The position numbers were made by a program, and so were the translations under genes. This document shows, piece after piece, positions 26,001 to 33,400 of a DNA stretch of 64,000 nucleotides. The notes under the pieces were generated by a model. That model was not told the DNA's origin, ran no database searches, and was given only the letters and a program-made list of their open reading frames with translations. Every line of letters begins with the position of its first letter. Within the stretch, counting starts at the first letter, position 1. This DNA comes from Planctomycetaceae bacterium (lineage in GTDB: Bacteria; Planctomycetota; Planctomycetia; Planctomycetales; Planctomycetaceae), in NCBI GenBank assembly GCA_021732845.1, contig JAKFUF010000004.1, positions 1-64,000 of the forward strand, read 5' to 3'.

Positions 26001-28287
26001 TCTGGGCAACTGGGTAGTGAACTACGATGAGTTGCTGGATCGGCGGCAACTCCTGAATCAGCACGTCCGGGTGATTCGCTACAAGCAATCAACCACGCAA
26101 GGAAGAAATGTCGTCATCTCGTCGAAAGCTCCGTTGGGGCTGCTTATCTCGATGGTGCTGCTGCGGATCAAGGCGCTAAATCTTGGTTTGACCGACACTC
26201 AGTGCCGTGAACTGGCAGAACGGTTCGTCTCAGATGCCAATGACGTTTCCGGCGACATCGTGTTGCGTGCGGCAAAGCGCGGTCGAAACGCGAGTGAGCT
26301 GATGGGAATCGTCCTCAGCCGTTTCCTGTTGCGGCACGAACTGGGACATAAGCGTTATCACGGCTGGTACTTCCTGGACGACTACGCCGACTGGCTGGGG
26401 CAACGCGAAGAGCAGATTGCCGACATTCTTTGCTTGTCTCCCGAGCTTACATCCGAGGGTTCCCTCCGGCTCACGGTACTGGTCTCTGAGGCCAAGTACA
26501 TCGAGCTGGCCGGCCTGTCGGCCAAGCGCAAGGAATCGCAAAAGCAGCTACGCGACACGGTAAAACGCATCAACGAAGCGGTCTTTGGTGCGCCCGAGCG
26601 ACTGGATCGTGACCTCTGGCTGGCACGCTTGTCGGACCTGATTCTGGACGGGGTGCAGTTTCCGGCCAGTGCCCGGATCAACCTGGCTGACTGGCGACGA
26701 GCCATCCGCGAAGGTGCATGCGAAATTGCCATTCGCGGCTATTCCCATGTCTTCGTCTGGGGGCCGGATGATCCGTGCGACTGTTCGTCGTTTGCACCCG
26801 TTGCCGAACTTGAGGGAGCTTACCAGGAAGTGTTCGGGCGACCTGAATTGCGTGAACTGGTGCGTTGCTATTTCGAGAACCGTGATCCGCTTCCCCTACG
26901 GAAAGCCATTGCCCAGGAGGATGTGTGGTCTGAGATGGAATACCAGAGGCCGACGGACCGCACCAAGATCAAAGTCCCGCGCACCCACACATCGGATGAG
27001 GATGACGAACCCCCGCAGATAGATGGCGGAGGTGGCGGAAGCCCGGTTCCGCCGACGGCACCTGCCACGCCTGGCGGTGCGGTGACGAAACCTGTTGCCG
27101 ACATTCGGGACCAAGGCCCGGAAAACGCCGAAGCGAAGTGGGCATATCCGGGAATTGCCGGTGTCGTGTCGAGTGGACAGCCGCAGGCAGAATCGAACGA
27201 TGACACCGAGTGGTTAAAGTCTGTTGAGACGAAGGCGAAGCATGCGCTACAGCAATTCCAGCTTCAGGCGAAAGTCGTTTCCAGTGTGCTCACTCCGAAT
27301 TGCGCCCTGATTAAGTTTGCAGGCAGCTCGAATCTCACGGTTGAGCAGGTGAACCGAAAACGGTCGGAACTGCTCACCACCTACGGCCTGAACGTCGTGG
27401 CGATCCGTCCTGAGCCGGGACTCGTCAGCCTTTCGATTGAGCGGCCAAAGCGCCGCGTGATCCGGACCCAGGAACTCTGGTCCAGATGGCAACCGCCCGC
27501 CGGCTGGGGGAACCGGACATTGCTGATCGGTGTGCGTGAAGACGATGGAGAACTGCTGTTCCTTTCTCCCGGCAAGGCCCACGCTCCACATACATTGATC
27601 GCCGGTTCGACCGGAAGCGGCAAGTCAGTCCTGATGCAGAACATCATCCTGGCCATCGCCGCGACGAATGTCCCGGCACAGGCTCGCATCGTGCTCATCG
27701 ATCCGAAACAGGGCGTTGACTACTTCGCATTCGAGAATCTGCCGCACCTGGATGGTGCGATGGTGGTCGATCCCGCAGAAGCTATCACCAAGCTGGAGCA
27801 TCTGGTCGCCGAAATGGACGCCCGGTACGTGAAGTTTCGGGCTGCCCGGTGTCCGAATCTTGACGAGTTCAACAAGCGCTGCGACGAACCGGCTCGGCTT
27901 CCCGTGATCTGGGTTATCCATGACGAATTCGCCGAGTGGATGATGGTTGACGAATATAAGGAAGCTGTCACGAGCATTGTCGGGCGGCTAGGGGTCAAGG
28001 CACGGGCTGCCGGTATTCATCTGGTGTTTGCCGCACAGCGACCTGATGCGAATGTGATGCCCATGCAACTGCGGGCGAATCTTGGCAATCGGCTCATCCT
28101 CAAGGTGGACTCGGCCGGAACTTCAGAGATTGCGTTGGGTGAACCAGGCGCTGAGTTCCTGCTTGGGCACGGCCATCTGCTGGCGAGGCTGGAGGGCTCC
28201 CCTGGACTTTGCTTTGCCCAGGTACCATTGGCGGAACCCGCTTTCGTCGATGACGTGGTGGGCGTGATGCCGCTGAAGCTGACGTGA
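23023..28287 (+). CDS. sspH: SspH/DptH-like FtsK/HerA translocase
   Basis: The 1754-residue protein ends in an FtsK/HerA-type motor: Walker A GSTGSGKSVLMQN near residue 1529, Walker B VIWVIHDEFAEW near 1628, and a sensor segment GIHLVFAAQRPDANVM typical of FtsK motors. A Pro/Gly-rich linker (about residues 1330-1365) separates it from a long N-terminal region of unknown fold. DptH/SspH is the DNA-translocating effector of phosphorothioation-dependent restriction. The ATG at 23023 overlaps the sspG stop as ATGA and is preferred over an in-frame ATG at 22984 buried in sspG. Confidence 0.82.
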   Translation: MNISELIGKIVTLLLKEELSGERGTQTEGTARFTIDCLSAEHTAAVARQILAEPSLAAQIDLKLPQTFLSEQQLPEAVLTTLPATYYRNATTEKPVLLIANTGDDEEQSLKEFIRIGGPELQEHPELWIKVACDGLSLSDQHAKWWEKALTGLQDLRVAPLDRIAAYVLQTRSSIQNEGLPILTALGAALPALRLPKDSVFSSRIKEGARGHLSAWKKEFGAACRSRGCYLLKQTPSQILLSEEELENAFAKVSDAIPVGLHPVIEAFIHAPSGWNADSGRLAECEWEQIRPLFDGVKREKFNLARETIHFFDEREPELLSDEERQYLQSLVTRSGNEPTEDDTEFYESHRNELKEDRKLKSAWDRFVFGKARETDDFLLGIALCMESLFSQGEAGAKRKLKIRCDRATKKELKDLNVDAGLYFARRYAGVKALFGDRVTWNAGQLFDFPKLVAEWVRQSKGPLNRSAAKAAIQLKFVLELEVDVSTGGTQSYSTQLLWKYNPNAVSSQFVDDWSRLAEHPLVHCRAHQEPVSSKGTLQTVDLSNVRTFVPAYDRDRGSFVSVYKKQNDIALQFRANLREAVSQRLVPDEVGTLIEQRFGEFEAQYSKAMEDLSESGLHSQSLRTQVATYTALLDAIVHHAKGDRNRELLLRPLLSIGAAQIEGGTAATVVTPWHPLRLAAMQVKAAMIAGLVRHLLTAPEVFFGDTRLYFKDLAQELTHPFYPEIVLGWRGNKPELMVMTDTVQDYTLHESPVINDKEPDDTNENPTTGSNCVLELVQRYLTLHPHEHANMSVVLYNCDSARLPQAVVDRIGQLYEDEDDVRCQVLLRHGDSGRLRDLYRAIVSQGDADVDSFNASEATQDFMARLRICIIADQAPPPDPKDGCPYDIVFSQDVIARHSQVEWYPETAKPVPIDTLVPARWSRRRAAAIDDMKSVVYLCCPVQSAEGWSFLTALTTFLKGDWDEIEDRRLLPARQLDFRDQRTARIFEETHNLGNWVVNYDELLDRRQLLNQHVRVIRYKQSTTQGRNVVISSKAPLGLLISMVLLRIKALNLGLTDTQCRELAERFVSDANDVSGDIVLRAAKRGRNASELMGIVLSRFLLRHELGHKRYHGWYFLDDYADWLGQREEQIADILCLSPELTSEGSLRLTVLVSEAKYIELAGLSAKRKESQKQLRDTVKRINEAVFGAPERLDRDLWLARLSDLILDGVQFPASARINLADWRRAIREGACEIAIRGYSHVFVWGPDDPCDCSSFAPVAELEGAYQEVFGRPELRELVRCYFENRDPLPLRKAIAQEDVWSEMEYQRPTDRTKIKVPRTHTSDEDDEPPQIDGGGGGSPVPPTAPATPGGAVTKPVADIRDQGPENAEAKWAYPGIAGVVSSGQPQAESNDDTEWLKSVETKAKHALQQFQLQAKVVSSVLTPNCALIKFAGSSNLTVEQVNRKRSELLTTYGLNVVAIRPEPGLVSLSIERPKRRVIRTQELWSRWQPPAGWGNRTLLIGVREDDGELLFLSPGKAHAPHTLIAGSTGSGKSVLMQNIILAIAATNVPAQARIVLIDPKQGVDYFAFENLPHLDGAMVVDPAEAITKLEHLVAEMDARYVKFRAARCPNLDEFNKRCDEPARLPVIWVIHDEFAEWMMVDEYKEAVTSIVGRLGVKARAAGIHLVFAAQRPDANVMPMQLRANLGNRLILKVDSAGTSEIALGEPGAEFLLGHGHLLARLEGSPGLCFAQVPLAEPAFVDDVVGVMPLKLT

Positions 28288-28302
28288 TCCGGGGAGGGTG
28301 AC

Positions 28303-29043
28303 ATGAGGAATCCGGACTGGGTGCGTGACGAGATCATCTTGGCGATGGACCTCTACCTGCGCGCGGGTCGGAAGCAACTTCCACCTGGCCACGACGATGT
28401 GGTGAGACTCAGCCAGTTACTTAACCGTCTCCCCGTTCATCCGGTCTCGGCACGGGACGAGGCTTTCCGCAATCTGAATGGAATTTCGATGATCCTGGGC
28501 AATTTCCTCGGAATTGACCCACAACATAACCAATCAGGACTGTCGAGGAACAATCAGTTACAAACGACGGTTTGGAACGATTTCATTGACCATCCTGAAC
28601 GGCTGCGGCGTACGTCAGAAGCCATTGAGACCGCGATTTCCTTCGACGATCTCGACGAACATCCAGCTTCCGTCGATGACGAAGAGGTGTTTCCGGAAGG
28701 GCATATTCTCACGAGGCAACACGTCCTGCGTGAACGTAACCGGTCGGCAGTCGCGGCCAAGATTGACCGTGTATTGCGTAATGAAGGCCGACTCGCATGC
28801 GAGGTGTGTGGATTTGATTTCCTCGAATTCTACGGCGAGTTGGGCAGAGGCTTCGCTGAATGCCATCACCTTGTACCACTCGCAGAAGTCGCGTTCCATC
28901 GGAATACACGACTTGACGATCTGGCTATCGTCTGCGCGAACTGTCACAGGATGCTGCACCGGGGACGGCCCGCACTGATACTCGACACACTCAAAGGCCT
29001 CATCGAGCGACTGAATCAGCCGCAGAATGGAAGGGCCTCGTGA
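28303..29043 (+). CDS. McrA-type HNH endonuclease
   Basis: The 246-residue protein carries a C-terminal HNH nuclease with zinc-binding cysteines: CEVC near residue 166, ECHHL near 186 and CANCHRMLHRG near 211. The N-terminal block (PDWVRDEIILAMDLYLRAGR ... FRNLNGI) is shared by a family of McrA-like HNH enzymes in defence loci; its ligand is not evident from sequence. GGGGAGGG lies 4-11 bases before the ATG, and the stop overlaps the cysteine desulfurase GTG. It probably acts as an added nuclease of the phosphorothioation system. It could target modified or invading DNA. Confidence 0.85.
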   Translation: MRNPDWVRDEIILAMDLYLRAGRKQLPPGHDDVVRLSQLLNRLPVHPVSARDEAFRNLNGISMILGNFLGIDPQHNQSGLSRNNQLQTTVWNDFIDHPERLRRTSEAIETAISFDDLDEHPASVDDEEVFPEGHILTRQHVLRERNRSAVAAKIDRVLRNEGRLACEVCGFDFLEFYGELGRGFAECHHLVPLAEVAFHRNTRLDDLAIVCANCHRMLHRGRPALILDTLKGLIERLNQPQNGRAS

Positions 29044-30185
29044 GCTCGCTCATCTATCTTGACAACAACTCGACCACTCCCGTCGATCCGCTGGTGTTTG
29101 AAGCCATGCGGCCGTACTTCACTGAGTGGTACGGAAATCCCTCCAACCAGCATCATTCCGCCGGAAGCCGTGCAGCGCGTGCGGTGGAAAAGGCGCGTGC
29201 TCAGGTTGCCGCTGCTATCGGTGCGGAGCCTGCATCCATCGTGTTCACGAGCGGTGCGACCGAGAGCAATAATCTCGCGATCCTGGGCATATGCAGGGCA
29301 AGTCGTTCAGCGCCCGGCCACATCATCACGTCAGCCATCGAGCACAAATCTGTCGTCGAGCCGTACCGTCACCTGGAGGCATCGGGATGGAAGACTACTT
29401 TCCTTCGCCCAGATTCCCTGGGCACAGTTGACTGGCGATCAGTCGAGGATGCCATTACCCCGGCGACAATGCTGATTAGCATTATGGCGGCCAATAACGA
29501 AGTAGGTACGATTCAGGCCGTGGAGCAGATCGGTGAGGTATGCGACCGCCACGGGGTGATTTTCCATTGTGATGCCGCGCAATCGCTGGGTCGGATGCCG
29601 ATCAATATCAGCCATTGGAATGTTGATCTGTTGAGTTTGTCCGCACACAAGGCATATGGCCCGAAGGGTGTAGGGGCATTATTCGTGCGTGAGAATCGCA
29701 AAACGGACATGCTTGTACCGCTCGCCTTCGGCGGCGGACAGGAATCGGGTATCCGTCCGGGAACGCCTCCAGTGCCTAACATCGTTGGATTCGGGGCCGC
29801 GTGCGAACTGGCCTGCGGGAGCCTGGCGGAAGAGTCTGGTCGTCTTCGGATGCTTCGGCAGTCCTTGCTCGATCAACTCAGGCATTGTGTCCCGGACCTG
29901 GTGGTGCATGGCCATCCGACGGATGCACTTCCTGGTCTGCTTTCGGTCGGGCTTCCGGGTATAAACGGCGATGAATTCCTGTTTGCACTTCAAGATGTGG
30001 CAATCAGCCAGGGGGCAGCCTGTACTGCCGGGAGCCCTGAGCCTAGTCATGTGCTTAAAGCACTTGGCGTCGGATACGAACTCGCCCGTTCCAGCTTCCG
30101 ATTTGGCATTGGGAGATTTACCACCATAGAAGACGTTAATCGGGCGGCCGCAGAAGTGGCCCGAGTTCTTGCCATCTTGCGCTGA
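29040..30185 (+). CDS. sspA: Cysteine desulfurase, SspA/IscS-like
   Basis: A PLP-dependent class V aminotransferase-fold enzyme of 381 residues that would free sulfur from cysteine as an enzyme persulfide for phosphorothioation. Visible features are the N-terminal YLDNNSTTPVDP, the PLP-binding Lys204 in LSAHKAYG, and the catalytic loop with Cys328 in GAACTAGSPEPSHVLKALG. The GTG at 29040 overlaps the HNH stop (GTGA) and fits the family N-terminus. It lies at the end of the operon, far from sspBCD; in described Ssp operons it is usually first. The 220 bases that follow hold no recognisable gene and the next gene is convergent, so transcription should end there. Confidence 0.9.
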   Translation: MSSLIYLDNNSTTPVDPLVFEAMRPYFTEWYGNPSNQHHSAGSRAARAVEKARAQVAAAIGAEPASIVFTSGATESNNLAILGICRASRSAPGHIITSAIEHKSVVEPYRHLEASGWKTTFLRPDSLGTVDWRSVEDAITPATMLISIMAANNEVGTIQAVEQIGEVCDRHGVIFHCDAAQSLGRMPINISHWNVDLLSLSAHKAYGPKGVGALFVRENRKTDMLVPLAFGGGQESGIRPGTPPVPNIVGFGAACELACGSLAEESGRLRMLRQSLLDQLRHCVPDLVVHGHPTDALPGLLSVGLPGINGDEFLFALQDVAISQGAACTAGSPEPSHVLKALGVGYELARSSFRFGIGRFTTIEDVNRAAAEVARVLAILR

Positions 30186-30406
30186 CGGTTTTCCGATTCG
30201 CTGCTTCCAGCATTAAGCTGGCTTTAGGATCGGTTCATTCACCGTCGCCGTCGGAGTGTTTCGTCGCAGGGGTTCACAAGCCCCGCGCCCCTGTGACGAA
30301 ATGCGACAAAGGCAGAGGTGATGCCCTGGCCTTACCAACCATTCACCAGAGCCGGAGGTGGATTCCGAGCGGGGTTCCTCCTTCGCCTTCTGGCTCGAAG
30401 GTGCAG

Positions 30407-33400
30407 TTATGTGGGGCTTTGGCCATCGGGCTTTTGCAGGCGCTCCGCCACGATGCGTTCTCGGAATGTCATCGGTGGTTGCGGGTTGATATCCGCCACG
30501 GGTATGGCATCGGCTTCGTTTGCTGAACCGGATGCGGCTATGGACTCAGTCCTACGCCGGATGCGGGCGGTGACAGGTTCCTCGGCGGAGGAATGCTTTT
30601 GGCGGACGCGCTGTGGCGTGGCCTCAATGCTGTGTGCCGCCTTGAGTGCCTTGATCTTCTCGGCGAGTTCGGAAACGCTCGGCCCTTCTTTTTTGTCCGA
30701 CTGATGGGCACTGCTCGAAAGTCCCGCCTTGAGCTGGTCACGCAGGCTTGTCAGTTCGGCCAGATATGCGTCATGCACGAACGGCTTGCCGAGCCGTGCC
30801 TGATAGTCGCGAACCTGGGCTTCGGCGATGGCGAGGTCTTGTCGAACACGGTCGCAGTCAGAGCCGTAGCCTGTGGCGAGACGGTCAAGGGCGTTCAGGA
30901 CGGCACGCGGTCCCTGGTGTTCCCGCGACAGCATGGTCGAGCGGGTCGTGCTGCCTTCGAGATAAACATCGGGCGGGAATTGCGGATGAACCACCATGCC
31001 AAAACGTAAGCCACGGTAAGTGCCAAGCGGAACGCGCGTCCTTTCCTGGATGTGCATCGGCATGGCATCAAATTTTGCACCGAGTACCTCGGTGATGGCG
31101 TCGCGGGCAATGTCTCGACCGCCGATGGCGATGGGGTCGGTGGCGTGCGCTTTCGCGGTGGCGTCGTCCGCCGAGAGCTTCGACAACCGCTCTTTCTGGC
31201 TTGCAATGGTTCCCGGCAAGTCCCGCACGCTGCGGCGGGCGACGTATTGTTCGTCGAGATGGTTTTTCTTGAGCAAGGTGAGCCGTTGCAATTCGGCGTC
31301 GGCCTCGGCGAGCGTCAACACCGCCGGGTTGCCTGATGCAATCGCTTTCACTTCGGCATAAGAGAGTTCCTGGCCGCCGATGTCCTCGGCACGCCGTAGC
31401 GCGTTGTCGCCGGTGATGACCTGGCCGATGAAGCGGGCCTTGGTCTCTAACGCCTGCCACATATAGGCGTCGAATGATCCTTCCGTGACATAGCGATAGA
31501 TCGACACTGCCGCGTTCTCGTTACCCTGCCGGAGTATGCGACCGTCGCGCTGCTCGACTTCCGCAGGCTTCCACGGGGCGTCGAGGTGATGCAGCGCAAC
31601 CAGTCGTTTCTGGACGTTGGTGCCGGTCCCCATCTTCTGTGTGCTGCCGATCAGCACGCGAACCGAACCGTTCCTGACCTTCTCGAAGAGCGCCTGTTTC
31701 TTGGCGTCGGATTCGGCGTCGCCGATGGCCGCGATCTGCTCGCGGGGGATGCCGTTTGCGATCAGCTTAGTGACGATCTCCTCGTAGGGTGAATACCCCC
31801 ACGCGGTAGGATTCACGCCCATGTCGGCGAAGATCATCTGTGTGCCGCGTGTCGCGGTGGATTGATTCCAGTTGGCCACGACATTATCGACGAGGCGGTT
31901 GACCTTCGATTCCGGGAAGTCAGGTGCCGTGGCGGAGAGCATCCGTGCGTCGGTCGCCAGTTTGCGTCCGTCGGTGGTGATGGAAAGGGCGTTGTCCTCA
32001 CGCGGATCAACCTTTTGTGACCGCAATCGTTCGTAACGCTCGACCAGTTCCTGCTGAAGGGCTTGCTGCTCTTCCGACATCGGGCAGGCAACCACGGTGG
32101 GCTTGCCGCCTTGCAGGCGGGGACGCGGCAGATTCAGCATCTCGGCAGTCTGCACATCCGAGAAAGCCCGGAACATCTGCTGGAGTTCCGGCAAGTTAGT
32201 AAATCGTGCGAATCGGCTGCGTGGCCTGAGTCCCGCGCCGTCTGGCGAGATTTCCATCGTGTCGATGACTTCGCCGAACGTCGCTGCCCATGCGTCGAAA
32301 TGCTCCAGCCCGCGGCTGCGTAGTCCTTCGGGATCGAGGAATCTCTGCATCGTGTACATCTCAACCATCGTGTTGGAAATCGGCGTGCCGGTGGCGAACG
32401 TCACTCCATGCCCGGCGTGCTGCTCGTCCAGGTAACGCGCTTTCATGTACACGTCAAAAGCCCGCTCCGATCCGCCGGTCTGGATGCCGGCGACACGTTC
32501 CATCTTGGTCGGCGTCTCCAGGTTCTTGAAATAATGGGCTTCGTCGATGAAGACGTGATCGACGCCGAGTTCATCGAACACCAGCCCGTCATCCTTCTTG
32601 TCCTCGGCGAGTAAATCCTTCAGGCGTTCGCATCTCGCTGCCTTCTGTTTCTCGATGGTCTTGATGAGGTTGCGGTTGGCACCTTTTGCACCCGCGTGCT
32701 CGATCAGCAACGCGTCGTACTCGGCGATCTGCTCAAGGAGAAACTTCTCCTGGTAGTCGCGTGACATGCCGATCCGCTCGAAGCTGCTGTGGGTGACGAT
32801 GATGCCGTCCCATTCGCCGCTGGCCATCTTGGCGGTCAGGAATTTGCGGCGGTCGCGGGTCAGGTCTTCCTTGGCGGCAACGAGCAATTTGGCGTTGGGG
32901 TAAAGCTGCATGAACTCGCGGGAGAACTGCTCCAGCAGGTGGTTGGGAACCACGTACATCGGCTTCTTGATAAGCCCGGCCTGCTTCATCTTCATGCCGG
33001 TCGCGGCCATCGTAAACGTCTTGCCTGCGCCGACGACATGGGCGAGCAGCGTGTTGCCCGAACTCATGCCGCGCCAGACGGCATCGTTCTGGTGGGGCCG
33101 AAGCGTCAGGGCTTGATTCATGCCGGGGAAATCGAGGTGCGACCCGTCGAACAGGCGGGGACGCAAATTGTTGTAAGTGTCGTTGTAAAGTCGCACGAGG
33201 CGTTCGGTGCGATCCGGCTCTTTGAATACCCAGGAGCGGAAGCGTTCCTTGATGAGTTTCTGCTTCTCTCTCGCGGCCATCGTGTCTTCCTGATTGACGA
33301 CGCGCTCCTCGCGATCGCCATTCTGGATCGTGTCGTAGATGGTCGGCGATTTCATGTTGAGCGCCAGTTCCAGCAGCCAGGTGCCGTTGGCTCGCGATGT

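Noticed and set aside
18800-30185. Assignment as a classical Dnd (DndABCDE/FGH) system
   Set aside because: No DndD SMC-like ATPase or DndE is present, while a DUF4007 gene and a different large ATPase are, which fits Ssp better.
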